Of a stretch of 64,000 nt of DNA, positions 36,109-43,802 are shown piece by piece. Origin of the DNA: Verrucomicrobiia bacterium. GTDB taxonomy: Bacteria; Verrucomicrobiota; Verrucomicrobiia; Limisphaerales; UBA9464. The notes under the pieces are model-generated. The model saw only the letters and a program-made list of their open reading frames with translations. It was not told the DNA's origin and ran no database searches. Location: assembly GCA_019634635.1 (NCBI GenBank), contig JAHCBB010000002.1, positions 186,001 through 250,000 on the forward strand, read 5' to 3'. The first letter of the stretch is position 1; each line of letters begins with the position of its first letter. The position numbers and the translations under genes are program-made.

Positions 36109-36267
36109 GTGGCCTTTGCATTCTTCCAAATCCCCGCGATGGGGGGTGGCGCGGCCGGGGAGGAGTTGAACCGCCTCCTCCGCAGCGGCCGCATCGCCTC
36201 GGTGCGCAAGGAATTCGTCCCCAACGGTGACGGCTCCTTCTGGGCCTTTTGCCCTTTCCCCAACTGA
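36109..36267 (+). pseudogene. Remnant resembling the N-terminus of a DGR HRDC-type accessory protein
   Basis: A 52-residue frame from a GTG reads VAFAFFQIPAMGGGAAGEEL then NRLLRSGRIASVRKEFVP and NGDGSFWAFC, ending CPFPN-stop. From memory, DGR-linked HRDC proteins of similar bacteria begin with a FxIP motif, an EELNxFLRSHRVxxV segment and a xxWAxC motif, in the same order. Those proteins continue for another 60-90 residues, including the HRDC domain; here a stop occurs right after the WAFC motif. The frame stops 3 nt before the ATG of the large secreted protein, so it may now serve only as a coupled leader. Confidence 0.55.
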
Positions 36268-36270
36268 CCC

Positions 36271-39200
36271 ATGAATTTGTCCCTCCGCCCCCGCCTCCCA
36301 TGGATCCTCGCCTGCTTCCTGGCGCTCGTCTGCGTCGCGGGCCGTGCGGCGGAGTCCAATCTCTTTCCGCTGGACACGCGCCTCGGGATCACACTCACCG
36401 GACAGGTGGTGGACGGCACGGCGCCTGGCGGTCCGTATCGGCCCTTGGGCGGGGCGACGGTCAGGGCAGGTGGGGTGAGCGGGACCACGGGCGGCGACGG
36501 CCGGTTTGCGCTCAAGGCGTCGCTTGCGGGAGCGGCGGAGCTGACCGTGGGCGCGGGGGGGGTTATGCCGGTGATCCTTGGGCTCGGTCCGGCGGAGAGC
36601 GGCGAATCGAGTCGGGATATGGGGATCATCCGCCTGACGCGATTGACGGATGGCCCGGTCGTCGAGTCCCTGCGGTTGGAGCCGCATTACTTTTTTCTGC
36701 ATGGCAGGGGTCTGGCGACCGAGGCGATCGTGCGCGTGAACTGGCAGGGACACGAACCGGACTTCGTCCGGCTGGTCGTCGGCGGGCGGGAAGTCGCCCG
36801 GCGCCCGGGAGGAACGAGCGGGATGGTGCGCATTCCTCTGGCGGTGGACGCGGTGTTTACGGGCTCGCTCCGGGAGCAGTCGCTGGAGGCGGTGGCGGTG
36901 ACGAAGCAGGGGCTGACGTCCCGTCCCGTCAGGGTGTCCGTCTTGGTGTTTCCCTGGCCGGCTTTCCTCGAGGCCCTGCGTTCCTTCAGCGAGCAGACCC
37001 CAACGCGAAGCATCGTGCTGGACTTTAATCTGATCAGCCGGGAGCAGGTGGTGACCCTGCCGGTGCTGGGTCGTTTTGGCTTCGAGTTCGGGCTGGGGAT
37101 GAGTTTTGACTACGCCTTGACGGATGGTTCATGGGAGGCCGCAGTGGGGATGCAGACCAGCGCCAGTCCGGGCCGACGGGGACGTCGTCCCACGATTCCC
37201 GGATTCTCCGGCTACGAACGCCCCCGGCTCTACATTGGCAACCGGGAATTCGAGGCGGCGGTCTTTGCCCAGGCCGCGGGTGTGGCGACACCGCAGCGGG
37301 GCATCCAGGTCGAGGAGATCCGCGGGGGATTCAGCCTGGGCGCCCGGCTGGAGGTCGGTCGCTACGGCCTGCTCGACCTGGTCGGGCCGGGTGCGACGAC
37401 CGCGGTGCGTCATGCGCTGGGCGAAGAATTTGTGCGGGGTTTCTCGGTGCGCATTGATGCGCTACCGGAGATCACGGGATCGGCCATCTTCGCACCCCGC
37501 TGGCCGCTCGATTTGAAGGGCGGCGAGGCGGAATTGAAATTGGGACTCGAGGCGATCTACGCGCCGAGAGTCGGGAAGGCGGAGGCGTCGGTCTATGTTG
37601 GAGGCAGTGCGGCGGGCACGTTCGGTCTGCCGCAGCCGATTTTCCGCGAGGTGAACTTCAAGTCCTATGTCGGGCTCACGGCCAACGTCTGGGTCTTCAA
37701 TACCAAGGCTGAGTATGTTTTCCTGAACTACAGCTACCCGGCCCGCCGCCTGTCGCTGGCAGCGCTACCGGTCGAGGGGGGCTATATCCTCCCCGCCGCG
37801 GCCAATGCGGGAGGCGGCTGGACGCTGGTGGAGCGGGCCTGGCGCGAGGCGGGGGATGAGTATTTCCTGGCGGTGCCGGCGGCATCAGGGCAACCGCTGA
37901 CGGGTGTCGCCAGGGCGGGGGCGGGCTCCGGGGCGCTGGATACCTTTGCGCGCATGAGCGTGACGCCCTCGCCGGGCGCGGTGTATTCGCCTTCCCCCGC
38001 CGTCGGCCTGGCCCGTCGGCTTGCCAGCGATTCCAACCTGCCGGCGCAGGTGGAACTGCCGCTGCTCGGAAATGTCTTTGCTGACGCCGAACCCGCCCTC
38101 GCGGCCAGGGGCACTGAACTGATGCTCCTCTACGTGCGCGACACCGGTGCGGAGAATCCCGTGCAGTTCACCGGGATCGCCTTCACCCGCTTTGACGGCG
38201 AGAACTGGAGCGCGCCGGCGGCCCTGGCGGCGGATCCGCGCGCCCAATTCAACCCGCAGGTGGTCTTTGACGGCAACGGCGACGGCCTCGCGGTCTTCGA
38301 GCGGGTGAAGGATGCCGCGTTCGACGAGGCTGACCTTGGGGAATTCGCCGCGCGTTTGGAGATCGTCTGGTCGCGGTGGGATGCCTCCACGGGCACCTGG
38401 TCCGTTCCGGAAGCGCTGACCGACAATGCCATCCTCGACTTCAAACCCCGGCTGGCCGGCCCGCTTGCCGATGGCGACCTGCTCCTTACCTGGAGCCAGA
38501 GTGAAGGCAACCAACCCACCGGAACTGCCGCCGCGCCCCTGCGCGTGCTGACCGCCCGCTGGGACGCGGCGACCCAAACCTGGGGCGAACCCGCCGTGCT
38601 GGTGGACCAAATTGCGGGTGAGTTGGGCGACACACTGGCCGCCGGGGGCGACCGGGCGGTCTATGTGTGGAGCCGCGACCTGGACGGCGATCTGGAGAAC
38701 TCCGCCGATGCCGAGCTGTTTTACCGCAACTTCGACGGGGTCGCGTGGGGACCGGTGACGCGCCGCACCACCGACAGTGTGGCCGATCGCAATCCCCGCG
38801 CCTGGGTGGATGCCGCCGGCCGGGCCTTTGTCGTGTGGAATCAGGCCGACCGGCTGATGCTGGACCGGGATTTTGCCGGGACACCCACGGTGGTCCGCGA
38901 GGCGGCCGACAGTCTGGGGGTGGCCGACTTTGCGCTGACCGGCGGGCCGGGGGGCAACGTGGTGTTGATCTGGCAGGAAATGAGCAACCACGGCTCCGAC
39001 GCCCGTTACCGCGTCTATGATCCCGCCTCGGGCTTGTGGAGCCTCGACACGCTGCTCACCACAGACCGCGACCTGGAACGTTCGTTTGCGCCCGTATGGG
39101 ACGCGGCGGGCAATCTGACGGTCGCCTACAACGCGGTCGCCATCTCAAGCGAGACCGTGGCGGTGACGGTGGAGGGCGGCGAGGTAATCGAGGTCGAGGG

Positions 39201-40317
39201 CGTGCCCCAACCGGGGCAGGTGGACCTCCGGGTGGCAAAACGCGCGCTGGTGCGCGATCTGGAAGTGGTGCCGGACAGCCTGCGCGTGGAGGGGGAACGT
39301 TTCCTCCCCGGCGACCAGGCGACGCTCCGGGCCACCGTCCGCAACTCCGGCAATGTCGCGCTGCAGGGGGTCGTGATGCGATTCCATGACGGCGATCCGG
39401 ACGACGGAGGCCCCCTCATCCACGGGGTGACGTTGCCCGGGTGGCTGTTGTCCGGAGAGACCGCGGAGATTGTCCACCCCTGGACGCTGCCGGAACCGGC
39501 AGCGTCCCGACGGGTGGTGGCGGTGGTGGATCCCGCCGGGGCGATCACCGAGTTTTCCGAGGAGAACAACAGGGCGTCGCTCCTGGTCGGCGGCGTGGAT
39601 CTGGAAATGAACTACCGCTCCGGCACCGTGCTCCGCGACGGCGCGGTGCGCATCGTGGTGGGCGTGGTCAATCGCGGGGCGCCTGCATCACCCGTGACCG
39701 ATGTCCGCTTGGAAAAGAGCGGTGCGGATCCCGCCGCAGCCCCGCTGGCGGTGGCCGTGCTCGGCCAGATCGCGCCGGGCGCCGAAACGACGGTCATCCT
39801 CGAACTCCCGGCCGGAAGTCATGCCGAGGGCGAGACGGTTTACCGTGCGGTGGCGGATGCCGAAGGGCTGACCGGTGACGTGGCTGCGGGCAACAACGAA
39901 ACCCGATTCGCGCTGATGCTGTGGATTGATGACGATGGCGACGGCATGCCCCGCTGGTGGGAGGTTTTGCATGGCTTGAACGATTCCGATCCGGACGACG
40001 CTGGTCGCGACGACGACAACGATGGTTTCACGAATCTTCAGGAGTATTTGAGCGGCACGAATCCGCGCGTGGCTGAGGACTTTTTGCGCGTGGGCGAGTT
40101 CCACGTTGTCAACAGGCCGGTCGGTGGCGGTGTGGTGGTCACCTTTGCCTGGGCGAGCGCTGCGGGAACCTCTTACGATGTGGAGCGATCCTCCGATCTG
40201 ATGGAGTGGGAGACGGTGGTCGAGAACGCGTCTGCTACTCCTCCACTCAACGTGTTTGAGGAGGAACGACCTGCCGGCCTCGGGCAAAGCTTCTACCGGC
40301 TTCGCGTCAGGCCTTGA
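36271..40317 (+). CDS. Large secreted CARDB-domain protein with calcium-binding repeats
   Basis: A 1348-residue protein with a signal peptide (residues 1-26). Residues about 40-110 look like a carboxypeptidase regulatory-like domain (TGQVVDG..., RAGGVSGTTGGDGRFALKAS). Residues about 590-960 form a beta-propeller-like region with repeated DGENW/DGVAW and SRWD, TARWD motifs. Two CARDB domains follow at about 985-1100 and 1110-1210 (LRATVRNSGNVALQGVVMRF, VGVVNRGAPASPVTDVRL). Calcium-type repeats DDDGDGMPRWWEV and DDDNDGFTNLQEYLSGTNP lie near 1218-1265. The last 50 residues are the shared SYDVERSSDLMEW...FYRLR tail. It starts 3 nt after the DGR-accessory remnant. Function unknown; adhesion or matrix display is plausible. 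Confidence 0.75.
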   Translation: MNLSLRPRLPWILACFLALVCVAGRAAESNLFPLDTRLGITLTGQVVDGTAPGGPYRPLGGATVRAGGVSGTTGGDGRFALKASLAGAAELTVGAGGVMPVILGLGPAESGESSRDMGIIRLTRLTDGPVVESLRLEPHYFFLHGRGLATEAIVRVNWQGHEPDFVRLVVGGREVARRPGGTSGMVRIPLAVDAVFTGSLREQSLEAVAVTKQGLTSRPVRVSVLVFPWPAFLEALRSFSEQTPTRSIVLDFNLISREQVVTLPVLGRFGFEFGLGMSFDYALTDGSWEAAVGMQTSASPGRRGRRPTIPGFSGYERPRLYIGNREFEAAVFAQAAGVATPQRGIQVEEIRGGFSLGARLEVGRYGLLDLVGPGATTAVRHALGEEFVRGFSVRIDALPEITGSAIFAPRWPLDLKGGEAELKLGLEAIYAPRVGKAEASVYVGGSAAGTFGLPQPIFREVNFKSYVGLTANVWVFNTKAEYVFLNYSYPARRLSLAALPVEGGYILPAAANAGGGWTLVERAWREAGDEYFLAVPAASGQPLTGVARAGAGSGALDTFARMSVTPSPGAVYSPSPAVGLARRLASDSNLPAQVELPLLGNVFADAEPALAARGTELMLLYVRDTGAENPVQFTGIAFTRFDGENWSAPAALAADPRAQFNPQVVFDGNGDGLAVFERVKDAAFDEADLGEFAARLEIVWSRWDASTGTWSVPEALTDNAILDFKPRLAGPLADGDLLLTWSQSEGNQPTGTAAAPLRVLTARWDAATQTWGEPAVLVDQIAGELGDTLAAGGDRAVYVWSRDLDGDLENSADAELFYRNFDGVAWGPVTRRTTDSVADRNPRAWVDAAGRAFVVWNQADRLMLDRDFAGTPTVVREAADSLGVADFALTGGPGGNVVLIWQEMSNHGSDARYRVYDPASGLWSLDTLLTTDRDLERSFAPVWDAAGNLTVAYNAVAISSETVAVTVEGGEVIEVEGVPQPGQVDLRVAKRALVRDLEVVPDSLRVEGERFLPGDQATLRATVRNSGNVALQGVVMRFHDGDPDDGGPLIHGVTLPGWLLSGETAEIVHPWTLPEPAASRRVVAVVDPAGAITEFSEENNRASLLVGGVDLEMNYRSGTVLRDGAVRIVVGVVNRGAPASPVTDVRLEKSGADPAAAPLAVAVLGQIAPGAETTVILELPAGSHAEGETVYRAVADAEGLTGDVAAGNNETRFALMLWIDDDGDGMPRWWEVLHGLNDSDPDDAGRDDDNDGFTNLQEYLSGTNPRVAEDFLRVGEFHVVNRPVGGGVVVTFAWASAAGTSYDVERSSDLMEWETVVENASATPPLNVFEEERPAGLGQSFYRLRVRP

Positions 40318-40602
40318 TCGGGAAAGGACCCCGGAGACTGTTCACCGCGGAGGCACCGGGAGAAGGAGTGGGACAGACAGAGTGCCAAACGGCAGGGACA
40401 GGACATCTGTCGGGTCCTTGGCTCGCCGACGGGCAGATTGTTAAGGATGGGCTGTGGTAAATTTCGGCTGGCCCATTGATGTTGGATTGGTCAGTGCTGC
40501 AGTGGCTCGCGGCACCGCCCCTCTTTTCGAGGATTGACCGACCAATTGAAGCTGGTATGAGGACTTGTGGTCTCGCTTGAGACCTAGTCGGTAAGAATAT
40601 TC
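40318..40602. other. Noncoding stretch between the CARDB protein and the next gene
   Basis: 285 nt without a convincing gene. A short imperfect palindrome with GACAG and CTGTC arms lies near 40400. No clear promoter, terminator or RNA gene is visible. The composition shifts to lower GC toward its right end. Confidence 0.4.
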
Positions 40603-41238
40603 ATGGAGCGCTCGCCAAAGTCCTACGTCGCAAAACTCCGAGAGAACAGCGGCGATGCCGTCAAGTGGATTAGAGAGGATCCGCGTGGATTCTCGGTGTT
40701 CGTGGTGGTCGGGCTCTTGGTTGTCGGGGTCGCCTATGGCCTTCCGTTGAAGTCGGTAAACGCCAAGGTCAATGCTCTGCAGAAGGAACACGACGCGCTG
40801 GCCATCACGGTAGCCAGCCACGTCCGGGATCCGTCCACGAGCCGCACTCTCAGCTCGATAGCGAAGTCGAAGGCCAAGGACTTGTTGAAGGATGTTCCAC
40901 CCATGCAAGTGACCGTCACTCCGACGGCGGCCTGCACAGAGTCCGAAGCACTCGCCCAGGAGTTCGCCGATTTTTTCAGGGGACTTGGCTGGACCAACGT
41001 GGTGATTGGCCAAATACCGGCCGGGGGTGTGGAAGTGCGTGGCGTCGTCCTCACCGGCAGGAAGCAATATACCGATCCCATTCCGGAAGCGTTCGAGAAA
41101 CTCGCCGGCGCATTCCCAGGCGAAACCCAGAATCCCAGCTTTCGAGAAACGGATCCTGAATGGCAAGTCCAACGGAATTGGCTCCGGATTTGGGTTGGTC
41201 GCAAAGAGCTCCCAGATCGGGGAAATGTCCAGCGGTGA
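40603..41238 (+). CDS. Hypothetical single-pass membrane protein
   Basis: A 211-residue protein not assigned to a family. One helix at about residues 28-47 (FSVFVVVGLLVVGVAYGL) follows a basic N-terminus, then a Lys/Glu-rich helical segment, then a soluble domain with TVTPTAACTESEALAQEFAD and FFRGLGWTNVVIGQ. The second part resembles a small alpha/beta domain (GGVEVRGVVLTGRK). The gene and its flanks are clearly less GC-rich than neighbours by eye, with A/T-rich third positions, which suggests recent acquisition. It has no obvious ribosome-binding site. Confidence 0.6.
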   Translation: MERSPKSYVAKLRENSGDAVKWIREDPRGFSVFVVVGLLVVGVAYGLPLKSVNAKVNALQKEHDALAITVASHVRDPSTSRTLSSIAKSKAKDLLKDVPPMQVTVTPTAACTESEALAQEFADFFRGLGWTNVVIGQIPAGGVEVRGVVLTGRKQYTDPIPEAFEKLAGAFPGETQNPSFRETDPEWQVQRNWLRIWVGRKELPDRGNVQR

Positions 41239-41520
41239 AGATGGCGGTATCCGGCCGACTTTCATCGGACTAAAAGCATCATGGCCTGGCTTGCTTCAGC
41301 GGGCGACGCATCAGCGCAGCGACTAACCCGACTTTCGATACTGGCGGGAGGTAGATTGGCGAAATTGCTGGGGATTCCGGCTGAAGGCCGGCGTAGGTCT
41401 CCACTACGGTCCGAATTTGGGTCCAGGTCCGGATGGAAATCCGGGCACGGGTATCCGGAATTCCCCGCCTCTCCCAAGAGTTTGAGATCCGCGCCGCGTC
41501 GTCCTTCCGTGGGATCCTGA

Positions 41521-41537
41521 TTGGCATGGGGAATGCT
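41521..41537 (+). promoter_or_regulatory. Sigma-54-type (-24/-12) promoter candidate
   Basis: TTGGCATGGGGAATGCT matches the sigma-54 consensus YTGGCAYG-r-N3-TTGCW at all but one defined base. The invariant GG (41523-41524) and GC (41535-41536) are separated by exactly 10 nt. Transcription would start near 41548, about 30 nt before the ATG at 41579 of the leucine-rich-repeat gene. The rest of the 340-nt gap upstream shows nothing else convincing. Confidence 0.45.
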
Positions 41538-41578
41538 CTGTGAGTGGTGCTCAGCAAACCGCACTCCTCAACTCCGCC

Positions 41579-43486
41579 ATGCACCTCTCAACTCCTGAAA
41601 CCCGCGGACGCCGAACCACCCGTCTCTGGCTCTCCACCCTGGTCACCCTCTCACTGTGTTTTCCGGCGCGAGCCCAGTTTGATTACCGGGTGGAAGACGG
41701 CGGCATCACCATTGTCCGCTACACCGGCGACGGAGGGGCGGTGGACATTCCTTCCACGCTGGATGGCCTGCCGGTCCGCGCCATCGGCGGATGGGCATTC
41801 CAATCCCAAACGGCCGTCACCGAGGTGACGATTCCCGACACTGTGGCGCGCATCGGCACCAATGCCTTCCTGCGCTGCACCGGTATGACTCACTTCTCGA
41901 TTCCCGACGGTGTGGTCACCATTGACGACGGCATCCTCGCCGACTGCATCGGCCTGACCAACATCGTGGTCAGCCCTGCCAATCCCGCCTACGCCAGCCG
42001 GGATGGGGTCCTCTTCGACCATACGCTGGAGATTCTCAAGCAGTTCCCCGGCGGCCTCGACGGGAACTACGTCGTTCCTGAAGGGGTGCACGAAATCGCC
42101 CCAATGGCGTTTGCCGGCTGTACCGTCCTCACCGGGGTGACCGTGCCCTCAGGAGTGACCACGATGGGCGGCCGGGCCTTTGCGGGCTGCGCCCGCTTGG
42201 CGGAGGTCCAATTGAATTCTGGAATTTCCAGAATTCCCGAGGATGCCTTCGCCTCATGCGTGCGGCTCGCCAGCATGACGGTTCCCGAAGGGGTCACAGA
42301 AATAGGACGTTTGGCGTTTCATGGCTGCATTGCTCTGACGAATCTCGTGTTGCCGGAAGGACTGAAAACACTGGGAGGCTCGGCATTCCGCGACTGCACC
42401 GCGCTGACCACAGTTTTCCTGCCTGGCAGTCTGGAGGCCGTAGACGGGGGGGCTTTTTCAGGATGCCTGAGCTTGCGAACGGTTCGGTTCGGTGACGGAC
42501 TGGCCACCATCGGACGGGAAATGTTTGCAGACTGCAGTGCTCTCGACGCGGTCGAGATTCCCGACTCGGTGCTCCAGATTGGGGATGCGGCCTTCCACGG
42601 CTGTCGTGCCCTCGCTACAGTCCGCCTCCCGGCCGGCCTGACTGCCATCGAGTGGGGCCTGTTCGCCGAGTGCGTCTCGCTCACCCAAATCGTCATTCCG
42701 GACTCGGTTTCTCAAATCGGCCCCTACGCCTTTTCCGGAACCGGACTGGCGAGTGTTGCCATCCCGTCCCTCGTGGAATCCATCGGCGTCGGAGCCTTCA
42801 GCGGGTGTCCCGAACTCGCGAACATCACGGTCAGCCCGTTGAACACCTCGTTTCGAAGCGTGGATGGGGTTCTGTTCGACCATTCCCTCCAGACGCTGCT
42901 CCAATTCCCGGCCGCGCGCCGCGGTGAGTACGCCGTTCCAGACGGGGTCGTCCTGCTCGGTCAGGAATCTTTCTCGAAATCGGCTTTGGGGAACCTGCTG
43001 ATTCCCGGGAGCCTCTCGGAAATCGGGCAGTTCGCCTTTGCAGCCTGCCTGAACCTGACCCGCATTACCATCCCGGGCGCAGTCACCCGGATTGGGCATG
43101 AAGCCTTCGCAGGCGCCACCAATCTGGTGGCAGCCTACTTTCTTGGGGATCCGCCCAGCGCGGAACGCCTTTTCCCGATTGATCCGCCTCCGACGGTGTA
43201 TTACATGCCCGGCACGATCGGCTGGAGTACTCACTTCGGCTGGGCACCCACCGCCCTTTGGGTTCCGGTTGCCTCGAATTCCCGATTTACCGGAGGCCAG
43301 TTCGCCACATCCGTTGACGGTCCTGTGTCCGTCGTGCTCGTCTTGGAGTCCCGCCCCAGCCTGGACACCGCCGCTCCGTGGCAGCCGGTGGCGACCAACA
43401 CGATCCCGGGCACGAGTCAGTCCCAGTTGACCGACACCAGTGCCGGCGAGTCCGCCATCCGATTCTATCGCGTGCGATCACCCTGA
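41579..43486 (+). CDS. BspA-type leucine-rich repeat secreted protein
   Basis: A 635-residue protein with a signal peptide (residues 1-34, ending FPARAQF). About 20 tandem repeats of roughly 23 residues follow, in the BspA/LRR_5 pattern (VTIPDTVARIGTNAFLRC, VTVPSGVTTMGGRAFAGC, IVIPDSVSQIGPYAFSGT), broken twice by the usual DGVLFDH...LLQFP segments. Such repeats bind other proteins or surfaces. The C-terminus (from about 570) carries the recurring tail of this window (LESRPSLDTAAPWQPV...FYRVRSP). ATG 41579 is preferred to the GTG at 41540 because the signal peptide begins there. A sigma-54-like promoter lies just upstream. Confidence 0.85.
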   Translation: MHLSTPETRGRRTTRLWLSTLVTLSLCFPARAQFDYRVEDGGITIVRYTGDGGAVDIPSTLDGLPVRAIGGWAFQSQTAVTEVTIPDTVARIGTNAFLRCTGMTHFSIPDGVVTIDDGILADCIGLTNIVVSPANPAYASRDGVLFDHTLEILKQFPGGLDGNYVVPEGVHEIAPMAFAGCTVLTGVTVPSGVTTMGGRAFAGCARLAEVQLNSGISRIPEDAFASCVRLASMTVPEGVTEIGRLAFHGCIALTNLVLPEGLKTLGGSAFRDCTALTTVFLPGSLEAVDGGAFSGCLSLRTVRFGDGLATIGREMFADCSALDAVEIPDSVLQIGDAAFHGCRALATVRLPAGLTAIEWGLFAECVSLTQIVIPDSVSQIGPYAFSGTGLASVAIPSLVESIGVGAFSGCPELANITVSPLNTSFRSVDGVLFDHSLQTLLQFPAARRGEYAVPDGVVLLGQESFSKSALGNLLIPGSLSEIGQFAFAACLNLTRITIPGAVTRIGHEAFAGATNLVAAYFLGDPPSAERLFPIDPPPTVYYMPGTIGWSTHFGWAPTALWVPVASNSRFTGGQFATSVDGPVSVVLVLESRPSLDTAAPWQPVATNTIPGTSQSQLTDTSAGESAIRFYRVRSP

Positions 43487-43523
43487 TTGGCCTTGTGCGA
43501 CTTCCCGTTGATTGGGAGGGACT

Positions 43524-43708
43524 AAAAGGGCCTGAGCCTCGGGCAGATGTTCAAGGACGTGGGCCTGTTCGGGGCTGCGGGCATCGCCTTTATGCTGTGG
43601 CTGTTCTTCAAGGACAACCTCGGCGGCATTCTAGGGTCCCTCACGGGCAATGAATTCTTCGGCGGTTCTGCCTGGGCCATCCTGACCACCGCGGTTGATT
43701 TCCAATGA
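43524..43708 (+). pseudogene. Fragment duplicated from an MFS transporter gene
   Basis: The 165-bp stretch 43524-43688 matches 33436-33600 of the intact MFS gene with about 14 mismatches by eye. The frame is still open and reads [20 protein letters not shown], then [20 protein letters not shown] and [12 protein letters not shown], then leaves the similarity and stops at 43706. Most differences are synonymous, so it probably derives from a functional paralogue, not from recent copying of the neighbour. No start codon or other part of the gene is present. Confidence 0.85.
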
Positions 43709-43724
43709 TGCCATTCATTAGCGC

Positions 43725-43753
43725 TTGACAGAATGTATCACTGTACGGTAACA
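43725..43753 (+). promoter_or_regulatory. Possible sigma-70-type promoter
   Basis: A perfect TTGACA -35 hexamer at 43725-43730 lies in an A/T-richer patch about 75 nt before the ATG at 43803. The best -10 at 16-18 nt spacing (around GGTAAC) matches only three of six bases, so this is a weak candidate. Confidence 0.25.
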
Positions 43754-43802
43754 GACAAACAGTAGCCCCCACTGAAAATGAACACCCGTATCCATTCCAC
43801 CG

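Noticed and set aside
41279..41584. A 101-codon minus-strand frame overlapping the start of the LRR gene
   Set aside because: No family resemblance, no ribosome-binding site, and it overlaps the sigma-54-like site and signal-peptide codons of the better-supported gene.
34452..43802. A template repeat or reverse transcriptase for the DGR inside the window
   Set aside because: No A-rich copy of the variable region and no reading frame with reverse transcriptase motifs was found on either strand.
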